Assembly (NCBI GenBank): GCA_963620035.1 | Contig: CAVEXN010000033.1 | Location: forward strand, 1 to 24,450 | Direction of reading: 5' to 3' | Length of the DNA: 24,450 nucleotides | Source: F23-D06 sp963620035 | GTDB taxonomy: Bacteria > Bacteroidota > Bacteroidia > Bacteroidales > WCHB1-69 | Shown: in pieces, positions 16,631 to 24,097 of the stretch | Position numbering within the stretch: position 1 is the stretch's first letter | How the letters are laid out: each line of letters begins with the position of its first letter | Made by a program: the position numbers and the translations under genes | The notes under the pieces: generated by a model | What the model was told of the DNA's origin: nothing | The model's input: the letters and a program-made list of their open reading frames with translations, nothing else | Databases searched by the model: none

Positions 16631-17080
16631 TTAGGAAAGAAGCCGTCTTACGATGTCCGAAACGGCACGGTTGTCGGCTTTGCCCGCAAACGCGCGGGTG
16701 GCGGTCCCCATCATCTTGCCCATGTCTTTCATTCCGGCGAAGCCGTTCTCTTCCATAATCTTCCTGAGGCCGGTCTCGATTTCTTCTTCCGTCATCATTT
16801 GGGGCAGATAGGCGGAAATGATGTCCATCTGCGCCTTCTCTTCCTGATACAAGTCATCGCGGTTTTGTGCCTTGTAAGTGTCGGCCGCGTCCTGACGTTG
16901 CTTTACCAGCTGCTTCAACAACTTGATTTCGTCCGCTTCGCAGATTTCGGCAGCTGCGCCTTTTTGGGTCTTGGCCAGCAGGATGGCCGACTTCACGGCG
17001 CGCAGGGCATTCAGTTTCTCTTTCTCACGGGCTAACATGGCCGCTTTAATGTCGTCATTGATGCGTTGTTCCAAATTCAT
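16631..17080 (-). CDS. yqeY: GatB/YqeY domain protein
   Basis: This 149-residue, largely helical cytoplasmic protein has the typical YqeY length and signature: an N-terminal MNLEQRINDDIKAAMLAREK, then LNALRAVKSAILLA, followed by KQRQDAADTYKAQ, EEKAQMDIISAYLPQMMTEEEI and GMKDMGKMMGTATRAFAGKA. The fold matches the C-terminal tRNA-binding part of GatB in the Asp/Glu-tRNA amidotransferase, but the role of the stand-alone form is poorly defined. It is the first gene of the lpxB unit and shares a palindromic divergent promoter region with tsaC on the other strand. Both YqeY and TsaC have tRNA-related family ties, which makes shared control plausible, though this is inference. Confidence 0.9.
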   Translation of the reverse strand: MNLEQRINDDIKAAMLAREKEKLNALRAVKSAILLAKTQKGAAAEICEADEIKLLKQLVKQRQDAADTYKAQNRDDLYQEEKAQMDIISAYLPQMMTEEEIETGLRKIMEENGFAGMKDMGKMMGTATRAFAGKADNRAVSDIVRRLLS

Positions 17081-17105
17081 ATCCGGGATATTTTTTTACA
17101 GGCTG

Positions 17106-17113
17106 CAAACATA
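17106..17113 (-). promoter_or_regulatory. -7 element of the yqeY-lpxB unit
   Basis: TATGTTTG on the minus strand fits TAnnTTTG, with a predicted start about 7 nt further on and a leader near 20 nt to the ATG at 17080. No TTTG is present at the expected -33 position, which falls on the opposite promoter's -7 box. Confidence 0.6.
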
Positions 17114-17133
17114 CAAAAAAATCAAATTTTTTG

Positions 17134-17141
17134 TATGTTTG
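17134..17141 (+). promoter_or_regulatory. -7 element of the tsaC-coaD unit
   Basis: TATGTTTG on the plus strand fits TAnnTTTG; the predicted start is near 17148 and the leader about 23 nt. As on the other strand, the expected -33 site (about 17111-17114) overlaps the opposing -7 box and lacks TTTG. Confidence 0.6.
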
Positions 17142-17170
17142 CAGCCAATATTTAATAGCCGAAAAAAAGA

Positions 17171-17734
17171 ATGGAACAGGAAATTGAGAAATGTGCCGCA
17201 CTGCTGCGTGAGGGTAAAGTTTTGCTTTATCCCACGGACACCGTGTGGGGAATCGGCTGCGATGCCACTGACGAAGAGGCCGTGACCAAAATATACCGCA
17301 TCAAACAGCGTGACGAGAAGAAGAGTATGATTATCTTGCTCGACTCTGCAGAACGACTGCCGATGTATGTGGAACGCATCCCGTTGATTGCCTGGGACCT
17401 CGCCGCCAATGTGTCTCGCCCTACCACATTCATCTACCCTTCTGCCCGGCACCTGCCTAAGAAACTGGTGCACGATGACGGCACTATCGCTATCCGTATT
17501 GTGCAGCAGGATTTCTGCCGCCGCCTCATCAAGGCACTTGGCAAGCCCATTGTCTCTACCTCCGCCAACGTGGCCTCCCGGCCTACACCCCGAACGTTTA
17601 TGGACATCAGCCCAGAGATTGTCGGCAAGATGGACTATGTGGTGCCGCAAGAGTACGCCGACTCTGTCGAGTATAAACCCTCGCGTCTGATCAAGTTTCT
17701 GGATGACTATAATTTCACTGTCCTGCGCGACTGA
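17171..17734 (+). CDS. tsaC: L-threonylcarbamoyladenylate synthase (TsaC/YrdC type)
   Basis: This 187-residue cytoplasmic enzyme makes threonylcarbamoyl-AMP from threonine, bicarbonate and ATP, the first step of the t6A modification at tRNA position 37. Motifs include LLYPTDTVWGIGCDA (18-32), KIYRIKQRDEKKSM (40-53) in the nucleotide-binding KxR region, and STSANVASRP (129-138), the SxN motif. The segment that normally reads PGPxT is SRPTT here (82-86). The length is that of the short YrdC-only form rather than the roughly 340-residue Sua5 with an extra domain. It is the first gene of the plus-strand array, 6-9 bp before coaD. Confidence 0.92.
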   Translation: MEQEIEKCAALLREGKVLLYPTDTVWGIGCDATDEEAVTKIYRIKQRDEKKSMIILLDSAERLPMYVERIPLIAWDLAANVSRPTTFIYPSARHLPKKLVHDDGTIAIRIVQQDFCRRLIKALGKPIVSTSANVASRPTPRTFMDISPEIVGKMDYVVPQEYADSVEYKPSRLIKFLDDYNFTVLRD

Positions 17735-17743
17735 CGGCCGATG

Positions 17744-18208
17744 ATGGAGAAGATTGCTGTTTTTGCCGGCTCGTTCAGCCCGTTCACCAAGGGTCATGAG
17801 GATGTTGTAAGGAAAGCCCTGCCTCTTTTCGACAAGATCGTCATTGCCGTAGGCCACAATGCCCGCAAACAGGATGCCTTTCCTATGGAACAGCGCCTCG
17901 CATGGATCCGCGGCATCTATGCTCAACAGCCTGAAATAACAGTGCTCGCCTATGAGGGGTTGACCGTTGACCTTTGCCACACGGTGAATGCCGGCTATAT
18001 GATCCGCGGTCTCCGCAATGTTTCCGACTATATGGCCGAAGAGGAGATCTGCCTTGTGAACAGACAGTTGGCAGCAGATGTGGAAACGCTGTTCGTGCCG
18101 ACGTCGCCGCAATGGCGGCACGTCTCCTCTTCGCTGGTGCGCGAACTCTGGATCCGGCATGCCGACTATTCCCAGTATCTGTCATACCAACTTCCTGAAA
18201 TAGAATAG
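17744..18208 (+). CDS. coaD: Pantetheine-phosphate adenylyltransferase
   Basis: This 154-residue cytoplasmic enzyme transfers AMP from ATP to 4'-phosphopantetheine, the penultimate step of coenzyme A synthesis. The nucleotidyltransferase motif is FAGSFSPFTKGH near the N-terminus (TxGH form; the usual Asp in GSFDP is Ser here). Further family signatures are AVGHNARKQDAFP, IRGLRNVSDYMAEEE and WRHVSSSLVRE. Two ATGs are adjacent (17741 and 17744); the second fits the family start better and the difference is one residue. The gene is 3 bp ahead of the thioredoxin-fold gene and just after tsaC. The replaced Asp is worth noting, although catalysis relies mainly on the TxGH histidine and nearby basic residues. 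Confidence 0.93.
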   Translation: MEKIAVFAGSFSPFTKGHEDVVRKALPLFDKIVIAVGHNARKQDAFPMEQRLAWIRGIYAQQPEITVLAYEGLTVDLCHTVNAGYMIRGLRNVSDYMAEEEICLVNRQLAADVETLFVPTSPQWRHVSSSLVRELWIRHADYSQYLSYQLPEIE

Positions 18209-18211
18209 AAA

Positions 18212-19669
18212 ATGAAAAAAACGTCCCGCAGATGGATAGCATTGGGCCTGCTCCTTATGATAGCAGCGGCGGCGGCAGGGCAGAAACCCGTCGTCATCGA
18301 GGGCGACGCCCCATTTGCAAAGAATGAGGAAATCAGGCTGGTGGTTTTTGAAGACCTTTTCAACCGCATCCCCAAGACTGTGGACACCTGCACCATAGAT
18401 GCAGACGGGCATTTCCGTCTGCAATATGCCGCAACTGCCATCCGCCCTGCACAGCTGGCCATAAGGACGACGAAAGCCGAATTTTTCATCGTGCCCTCGC
18501 GCAACTACAACTTCCATATCTCCGCCGACACCGCCCTCTTCGGCTTCGTGAACCCCGAACGGTTCGGCGGATTCTTGCATGTGACCACCGACAAGACGGA
18601 TACCGCCGACCTGAACTACAAAATCAACCGCTTTGACCGCTATTTCAATGAACTGATGGACCGCTACGGCTTCAGACTGGTCTATGACCGCGACAAAACC
18701 ACGTATGATACGGTTATGATGCTGCTGAACAAGGCTTTTGATGTGCATTACGATGCCGACAATTTTTACTCCTCATACGTCTATTATACCTGCGGTCTCC
18801 TCGACAGACTGTGTTTCCCAAAAGACAGACAGATTGTGTTTGAACGTTTTTTTGACCATGATGTGCTGTACGACAATCCCGCTTATATGCTGCTGTTCAA
18901 CAACTTCTATTCCGGATACCTCTATAATTCAAAGTATGTGCCCAAAGAATTGTTGAGCACGGCCATCAACGACAATCCCGACTATACGGCACTCTTCAGC
19001 GGCTTGGGCCGCGACCCTATGCTGCGCTCCGACCGGGTGCGCGAATTGGCTATCATACGCAATGTCATAGATTTGTACGGCAATGAAGAATTTGATGGGG
19101 CCAATCTCCTTCACATTCTTCGGAGCATCCGACAAGAGACCCGTTTTCCCGAACATGCCCTCTATGCCGAGAATGCCTTGCTCATGCTGACACCCGACCC
19201 GAAAGACAATGCGGCTTGCGTTTGGAAGGACGAAAACGGCGAGGAGGTGAGATTCTGCCAGTTCGGAAGCGGCAAGGATGTTTTTGTGCAAATATTCCAG
19301 AGCGACTGCGTCGATTGCATAAGGGAGATGAAAATGCTGGAAGAACTCAACCGCCGTTTCGGCGACCGGGTGCAGTTCGTGAGCCTTGACGTGGACATGG
19401 ACCCCGATAAATACCGTCGCTTCTGCCAAAAATACAAAGCGCACTTTGCGTGGCCGATATGGCATTTCAACGGCAACTACGGTTGGCTGCAGTCGGAGCA
19501 CATCGAGACGCTGCCGAGCTATCTGCTGCTCGATTCCACCGGACGAATACTGAACCGCGACTTGCCGTCGCCGGGGAATGGTCTCATCGACTATTTCTAT
19601 CTCCGTTATCCCCAAGAAGAACAACAAGACAATAATCCCCTTTTCAGAACAAATAAACAAGAACAATGA
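18212..19669 (+). CDS. Exported thioredoxin-fold protein with long N-terminal region
   Basis: This 485-residue protein has a signal peptide (about 1-23, ending AAGQ). A long N-terminal part (24-330) resembles the beta-sandwich plus helical pre-thioredoxin regions of Bacteroidota TlpA relatives. A C-terminal thioredoxin-like domain follows (about 335-465) with redox site C366-V-D-C369 in FQSDCVDCIREM and the cis-proline region ETLPSYLLLD (P435). It should act in the periplasm on disulfides. The motif CVDC differs from the WCxxC of classical TlpA, so reducing power or substrate may differ. It begins 3 bp after coaD and overlaps the next gene by 4 bp (ATGA), showing translational coupling with the TlpA-like gene. 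I recognise the fold but no characterised member. Confidence 0.8.
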   Translation: MKKTSRRWIALGLLLMIAAAAAGQKPVVIEGDAPFAKNEEIRLVVFEDLFNRIPKTVDTCTIDADGHFRLQYAATAIRPAQLAIRTTKAEFFIVPSRNYNFHISADTALFGFVNPERFGGFLHVTTDKTDTADLNYKINRFDRYFNELMDRYGFRLVYDRDKTTYDTVMMLLNKAFDVHYDADNFYSSYVYYTCGLLDRLCFPKDRQIVFERFFDHDVLYDNPAYMLLFNNFYSGYLYNSKYVPKELLSTAINDNPDYTALFSGLGRDPMLRSDRVRELAIIRNVIDLYGNEEFDGANLLHILRSIRQETRFPEHALYAENALLMLTPDPKDNAACVWKDENGEEVRFCQFGSGKDVFVQIFQSDCVDCIREMKMLEELNRRFGDRVQFVSLDVDMDPDKYRRFCQKYKAHFAWPIWHFNGNYGWLQSEHIETLPSYLLLDSTGRILNRDLPSPGNGLIDYFYLRYPQEEQQDNNPLFRTNKQEQ

Positions 19670-20196
19670 AAAAGATTTTTTTGATTGCAGCAGCAATTAC
19701 GCTGTGCCTCTCTCTGGGCGCACAGACCCCGAATCCGCAGAAACACGCCGCCGGACTGCCCTCCGTGAATATCCAGACTGTTGACGGCAAAGTGTTCAAT
19801 ACGGCAGACATCAGCAATGACGGAAAGCCGGTAATCGTCAGCCTTTGGGCCACCTGGTGCAAACCCTGCATCGCCGAACTCCTCGCCATTGCCGACGAGT
19901 ATGAGGACTGGGTGGAAGAAACCGGCGTGAAACTCTTCGCCGTCTCCATTGACGACGCCAAGACCTCTGCTCGCGTCGCTCCTTTCGTGAACGGCAAAGG
20001 TTGGGAATATACCGTCCTCCTCGATGTAAACTCCGACTTCAAAAGAGCGATGAATGTCAATGACGTGCCTTATATGTGCATCCTCAACGGAAAGGGTGAG
20101 ATTGTCTGGCAGCACACTTCGTATGCTCCGGGCAGCGAGAAAGAGGTCTATGAGATAGTGAAAAAGCTGGCCGAAGAGCAAAAGGCAGCAGAATGA
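19666..20196 (+). CDS. TlpA-family periplasmic thiol-disulfide oxidoreductase
   Basis: This 176-residue protein has a signal peptide (about 1-20, ending LGAQ) and one thioredoxin/TlpA domain. It contains VIVSLWATWCKPCIAEL with redox pair C65/C68, FAVSIDDAKT, and the cis-proline segment NDVPYMCILN (P135). The family reduces or rearranges disulfides in exported proteins and is usually kept reduced by a membrane electron donor, which is not in this window. It overlaps the preceding thioredoxin-fold gene by 4 bp and is followed closely by a putative outer-membrane protein gene, so those proteins are natural candidate partners. An extra cysteine (C138) next to the cis-proline is unusual but not diagnostic. 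Confidence 0.9.
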   Translation: MKKIFLIAAAITLCLSLGAQTPNPQKHAAGLPSVNIQTVDGKVFNTADISNDGKPVIVSLWATWCKPCIAELLAIADEYEDWVEETGVKLFAVSIDDAKTSARVAPFVNGKGWEYTVLLDVNSDFKRAMNVNDVPYMCILNGKGEIVWQHTSYAPGSEKEVYEIVKKLAEEQKAAE

Positions 20197-20218
20197 AAGG
20201 TTCGCATAAATGCAGAAT

Positions 20219-21952
20219 ATGAAAAGACATCTGTTCCTTAAACTGTCGGCAGCCTTGCTCTTGACAGTTCTTGCCGGCACCTCTTTCGCCCAACATCAGA
20301 TCGGCAGCGGACGCATAAGCGGCGACTTCGGCTTCAACGGCATGTATTACATCCCCGACTCCCTCATCGGTGCCGAAAAGGTGGACTCGAAGGTCCGCGC
20401 CAACGCTTTCCTGAACCTGCTCTATTTCAACGGCGGCTTCTCTGCCGGCTTGCGGTACGAATACTACCAGTACCCGCTGCTCGACTTTGAGAAGATCGGC
20501 TACAACGGGCAGGGCATCAAATATTTCTTCGCCGACTACTGCAACGATTTCATTCAGGTCACTGCCGGTACTTTTTATGAGCAGTTCGGCAATGGTCTTG
20601 CCCTGCGAGCCTACGAAGACCGGCAGTTGGGCATCGACAACAGCCTGCTGGGCGGACGCGTGAAGGTCACCCCTTACAAGGGCATTGTCCTTAAAGGAGT
20701 GTATGGTTTGCAACGTCTCAATTTTCAATCCTATAGCGGCCGCAACGATCAAGTGCGCGGTCTCGACGGCGAGATAATGTTCGGTGAACTTTTCCCGAAA
20801 CTCTCCGAAAAGGGTTTCCTGCTCAATGCCGGCGCCTCTTTTGTGAGCAAGTACGAACAGGTGGATGACCCGATTTACATTTCCGTCTATCCCGGCACCG
20901 ACAGTGTTGCTTCCGTTCAGATTACTACCGACAAGATACCGCGCAACGTGGCCATCTGGGCTACACGCTTGAGTTTCGGATACAAGGGCTTCAGACTCGA
21001 CGGCGAATTTGCGGCCAAGAGCCAGGACCCCAATTATTCTAACGGATTCATCTACCGGAAAGGGAACGCCCTGTTCCTGTCGGCGACCTACTCGATGAAA
21101 GGACTCGGCGTCGCCGCCTCGTTCATCCGCGCCGACAATTTTGATTTCCGTTCCCAGCGCATGACCAGCCCCACAACCTCGACGTTGATGCTGAACAATA
21201 TCCCGGCCATCAACCGGCAGTACTCCTACCAGCTGATTGGCAACTATAGCTTCGCCTCGCAGCCAAACGACCAGATAGGCGCGCAACTGCAAGTGAACTA
21301 CCGCATCCCCAAGAAAACAGCCGTGGGCGGCAAATACGGAACCGACTTGACTTTCAACTACTCGCGCTTCCACAATATCGACAAACAATGGACAGAGGAG
21401 GCTCTGTCTTACGGTGTTGAGGGTGCCGGCACCGACGCTTATACTTCCAGTTTCTTCAAATTCGGCCCCGATTTGCTGTATCAGGATGTCGGCCTTGAAA
21501 TCAGTCGCCGCCTGACCAAGCAGTGGAAACTCATCCTCGCCTACAACTATATCACCTACAATATGGAAATCCTGCAAGGACACGAAGGCATCATGCGCGG
21601 GCATCTGGTGGCTGCCGACTTGCAGTGGAAGGTGACCCCCGTACACGCACTCCGCCTCGAAGCCCAACACCTCTATACTAAAGACGACGACGGCAGCTGG
21701 ATCTACGGCATGCTTGAATACTCCATCAGCCCGAGATGGTTCGTGTCCGTAGGCGACCAATGGAACTATGGCAACAAGGTGAATGACCAAAGAATCCATT
21801 ATTACAACATTGCCGGTACTTTTGTCTGGAACACCACGCGCATTTCGCTGAACTTCGGCAAAACCCAGGAAGGCATCCTTTGCATAGGCGGCGTGTGCCG
21901 TACCGTGCCCGCCTCCTACGGTTTAGGCCTTTCAGTCACAACATCGTTTTAA
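20219..21952 (+). CDS. DUF6029-like putative outer-membrane protein
   Basis: This is a protein of 577 residues from the ATG at 20219 (580 if the ATG at 20210 is used; the later start gives the cleaner signal peptide MKRHLFLKLSAALLLTVLAG...FAQ). The mature part consists of alternating, aromatic-rich beta-strand stretches (for example SAGLRYEYYQYPLL, WKLILAYNYITYNM, SISPRWFVSVGDQWNYG). It ends with a terminal Phe after GLGLSVTTS, as outer-membrane barrels often do. It matches what I recall of Bacteroidota DUF6029, whose function is not established. Close to the end is a cysteine pair, C-I-G-G-V-C. It sits between the TlpA-like gene (22 bp upstream) and the Omp28-type gene (6 bp downstream), both with CxxC sites, so a disulfide-related role is plausible. 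Confidence 0.75.
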   Translation: MKRHLFLKLSAALLLTVLAGTSFAQHQIGSGRISGDFGFNGMYYIPDSLIGAEKVDSKVRANAFLNLLYFNGGFSAGLRYEYYQYPLLDFEKIGYNGQGIKYFFADYCNDFIQVTAGTFYEQFGNGLALRAYEDRQLGIDNSLLGGRVKVTPYKGIVLKGVYGLQRLNFQSYSGRNDQVRGLDGEIMFGELFPKLSEKGFLLNAGASFVSKYEQVDDPIYISVYPGTDSVASVQITTDKIPRNVAIWATRLSFGYKGFRLDGEFAAKSQDPNYSNGFIYRKGNALFLSATYSMKGLGVAASFIRADNFDFRSQRMTSPTTSTLMLNNIPAINRQYSYQLIGNYSFASQPNDQIGAQLQVNYRIPKKTAVGGKYGTDLTFNYSRFHNIDKQWTEEALSYGVEGAGTDAYTSSFFKFGPDLLYQDVGLEISRRLTKQWKLILAYNYITYNMEILQGHEGIMRGHLVAADLQWKVTPVHALRLEAQHLYTKDDDGSWIYGMLEYSISPRWFVSVGDQWNYGNKVNDQRIHYYNIAGTFVWNTTRISLNFGKTQEGILCIGGVCRTVPASYGLGLSVTTSF

Positions 21953-21958
21953 TGTCTA

Positions 21959-22828
21959 ATGAAAAAACAAGAAATTATGAAGAACTTGATGACAATAATG
22001 ATGCTGGCACTCTTTGCCGCTGCTATGGGCACCTCGTGCGACCGCATTGAAGGCCCTTATTTCACCGAGCCGCAACATACAGAGTATGATACTACGCTTT
22101 TTGACGACCTTCCGGTAGATCCAGCCACGGTTTACCGCAAGATTCTGATTGAGGAATATACAGGACACCGCTGTTCCAACTGCCCGCGCGGTCATCAAGA
22201 ACTGGAACGGCTCCATGGGGTCTTCGGCGATACGCTGGTGGCAGTGGGTGTCCATTATACCCCATTGGCTAACCCTAAACCTAACAATGGCTTCCCGTAC
22301 GACTTCCGCACAGAAATCGGCAATGCCTTGGGCTCGGCTTACAATATAAACAGCATCCCTTTTGCCGTCATTGACCGCAACGGCGAGAACGGAACAGAAG
22401 CGATTGTTCAATGGGAAAAACTGATAAAAGAGGCCGACCGCAAGGTTTATGCCGCCGTTCAACTGGTGAACCAACTTTCAGACGAACTTAAAACTACGGC
22501 CAAAATCACGATGCTGGAAGATTATCCCTATCCCGTGCAACTATCTCTCCTGCTGATTGAAGACAATATCGTGCAACCCCAACTCAACGGTTCAGACACG
22601 GTGCCGGATTATGTCCATAACCACGTGCTGCGCACAGGCATCAACGGCACTTGGGGCGTTCTGCTTACAGATGACGGGATCCTGAAAAAAGGACATGCTT
22701 ATTACAAGGCTGCGAAAGTCAGTTTTGAGGGCACGGACTGGAATGTGGACAACTGCAATGTGGTGGCCATCCTTTATGACAAGCAGAACCGCAAGGTGCT
22801 TCAGGTGGAAAAGGTTAAAGTAAGATAA
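21959..22828 (+). CDS. Omp28-type lipoprotein with CxxC motif
   Basis: This 289-residue lipoprotein has a signal ending in lipobox MGTSC (lipidated C27). The family signature EEYTGHRCSNCPRG carries a redox-like pair C72/C75 and is followed by thioredoxin-fold features: LVAVGVHY and INSIPFAVIDRNG with a cis-proline-like site. A C-terminal beta-rich domain (about 165-289) completes it. Omp28-related proteins are outer-membrane lipoproteins of Bacteroidota; no enzymatic activity is firmly established to my knowledge. An ATG at 21977 would also give a good lipoprotein signal and shortens it by six residues. It lies 6 bp after the DUF6029-like gene and closes a run of four exported proteins. Confidence 0.85.
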   Translation: MKKQEIMKNLMTIMMLALFAAAMGTSCDRIEGPYFTEPQHTEYDTTLFDDLPVDPATVYRKILIEEYTGHRCSNCPRGHQELERLHGVFGDTLVAVGVHYTPLANPKPNNGFPYDFRTEIGNALGSAYNINSIPFAVIDRNGENGTEAIVQWEKLIKEADRKVYAAVQLVNQLSDELKTTAKITMLEDYPYPVQLSLLLIEDNIVQPQLNGSDTVPDYVHNHVLRTGINGTWGVLLTDDGILKKGHAYYKAAKVSFEGTDWNVDNCNVVAILYDKQNRKVLQVEKVKVR

Positions 22829-22866
22829 GAACCGGGCATTATACAATATTATATCATAGTCTGTAT

Positions 22867-23793
22867 ATGAAGATAGTTTCAGTAGAGCCGATAGGCATCA
22901 GTGAAGAGAAAGCCGAAGCATTAAAGGCTGAATTTGCCAAACATGGTCACGATTTCTTCTGCTATCGTGACAGGAAAGAGGACGAAAGCACTCTTGTAGG
23001 AAGAATGAAGGAGGCAGATGTCGTAATCGTATCCAACATTAAAGTCGGGGCGGCGGTATTGTCGCAGTGTCCGCATCTCAAAATGCTGGACGTGGCCTTT
23101 ACGGGTCTCGACCACATCGATTTGGCATATTGCAAGGCGCATGACATCAAGGTGGTGAATGCGGCGGGCTATGCCACAGAGGGTGTGGCCGAACTGGCGG
23201 TCGGCCTGATGATTGACCTTTATCGCCGCATTACGGTTTTAGACGCTTCGCTCCGTAGTGGCGGCGCCCGCGGCAGTTTTCTGGGACGCGAGCTTCGTGG
23301 CAAGCAGGTGGGCATTGTGGGCACCGGCGCGATAGGGTTGCGTACCGCAGAACTACTGCTCCATTTCGGCTGCCGCGTGGTGGCCTGGAGCCGTACCGAG
23401 AAAGCGGAGGCCAAGGCTTTAGGCATAACGTATGTACCCCTTGCAGAACTGATGCAATACAGCGACATCATCTCGCTGCACGTCCCTTTGACATCCGAAA
23501 CACATCATCTGATCGGCAAAGAACTTCTGCGCTTGTGCAAACCGTCGGCCATATTGGTCAATACCGCCCGCGGCAATGTGGTGGATACGGATGCTTTGGC
23601 CGAAGCGCTGGAGGCGGGCCGTCTTGCCGGCGCCGGCATCGATGTTTTTGAGCAAGAACCGCCCCTGCCGGCAGAACACCCGCTGCTGAAAGCCCCGAAC
23701 TGCATCGTAGTTCCTCATGTGGGCTACGCCACGCGCGAGGCTTTCGATGAACGTATCGACATTGTCGTGCAGAACATTCTCCGCGAAGTTTAG
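22867..23793 (+). CDS. NAD-dependent D-2-hydroxyacid dehydrogenase
   Basis: This 308-residue cytoplasmic dehydrogenase interconverts a 2-keto acid and a D-2-hydroxy acid. The NAD-binding motif GTGAIG is at 152-157. Catalytic residues follow the family order: R235 in NTARGNVVD, E264 in FEQEPP and H284 in VVPHVGYA. AFTGLDHIDL (77-86) is the usual substrate-domain segment. Substrate cannot be read; glycerate/hydroxypyruvate or phosphoglycerate-type, lactate and formate-type enzymes share these motifs, and the short length without an ACT domain argues against a classical SerA. It starts 38 bp after the Omp28-type gene with no recognisable TAnnTTTG in between, so it may be read from the upstream transcript, though its metabolic role seems unrelated. 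Confidence 0.92.
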   Translation: MKIVSVEPIGISEEKAEALKAEFAKHGHDFFCYRDRKEDESTLVGRMKEADVVIVSNIKVGAAVLSQCPHLKMLDVAFTGLDHIDLAYCKAHDIKVVNAAGYATEGVAELAVGLMIDLYRRITVLDASLRSGGARGSFLGRELRGKQVGIVGTGAIGLRTAELLLHFGCRVVAWSRTEKAEAKALGITYVPLAELMQYSDIISLHVPLTSETHHLIGKELLRLCKPSAILVNTARGNVVDTDALAEALEAGRLAGAGIDVFEQEPPLPAEHPLLKAPNCIVVPHVGYATREAFDERIDIVVQNILREV

Positions 23794-23908
23794 CCGGGAA
23801 AGACAAGACTACTGCATGAATGTAGAATGTAGAGGCGTTACGCGTGTTGTTCTTTCTCTCTTTCCACGATATTGAGACTCTTCGAGGACCTGTTTGATTT
23901 GGGGCTGA

Positions 23909-24097
23909 CCGGAGGAAGGCACGCAAGGTTGTTCAACGAAGACCAAGACACCCATTTTCGGTATGGTTGAGCGTGAAAGCAATGTTGTGGCGATGAAGGT
24001 TGAAACACTAAGGAAGCGGACGCTGGCGTCCGCTTCCTTAGTGTTCGCAATGTGTAACGGCACGTTTGATTATGTGGACGTTAAGCAATGTGTGTAA
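23909..24097 (+). pseudogene. Remnant of an ISXO2/IS1595-type transposase
   Basis: A 62-codon open stretch, preceded directly by TGA and ended by TAA, reads QGCSTKTKTPIFGMVER followed by SNVVAMKV. This closely resembles the segment QGRS-x-K-x-KTPVFG...V of the DDE transposase domain in ISXO2/IS1595-type elements. A possible later match, NGTFDYVDVKQ, could correspond to the G-T-x-x-x-TDE-x-K stretch. No start, N-terminal part, remaining catalytic region or terminal repeats are visible, so this is a decayed fragment. It contains the 19-bp-arm hairpin at 24004-24045. Confidence 0.6.
24004..24045. repeat. Perfect 19-bp-arm inverted repeat with 4-nt loop
   Basis: Arms 24004-24022 and 24027-24045 are exact reverse complements (beginning AACACTAAGGAAGCGG) around CTGG. 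No T-run follows on either strand, so it is not a typical terminator. It lies inside the transposase-like remnant and may be a fold-back copy or a small mobile repeat. Confidence 0.88.

Larger units (their letters stand above)
17101..17146. repeat. Perfect palindrome in the yqeY-tsaC divergent promoter region
   Basis: Arms 17101-17120 and 17127-17146 are exact reverse complements over 20 bp around a 6-nt loop (ATCAAA). Each arm contains a TATGTTTG box facing outward. The palindrome occupies the centre of the 90-bp gap between two divergent genes, so it is more likely a symmetric promoter/operator than a terminator. Confidence 0.9.

Noticed and set aside
17101..17146. Palindrome as a bidirectional terminator
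   Set aside because: The flanking genes diverge from it, so no transcript is expected to end there, and both arms contain outward promoter boxes.
17096..18160. Minus-strand open frame of 354 codons opposite tsaC and coaD
   Set aside because: Both plus-strand genes carry full family motifs; the minus frame has none and runs into the palindrome.
20084..21799. Minus-strand open frame of 571 codons antisense to the DUF6029-like gene
   Set aside because: It is a shadow of a gene with a clear signal peptide and operon position; the antisense translation has no family features.
23809..24063. Minus-strand frame of 84 codons after the dehydrogenase gene
   Set aside because: The opposite strand reads as an ISXO2/IS1595-type transposase fragment, which explains the sequence better.
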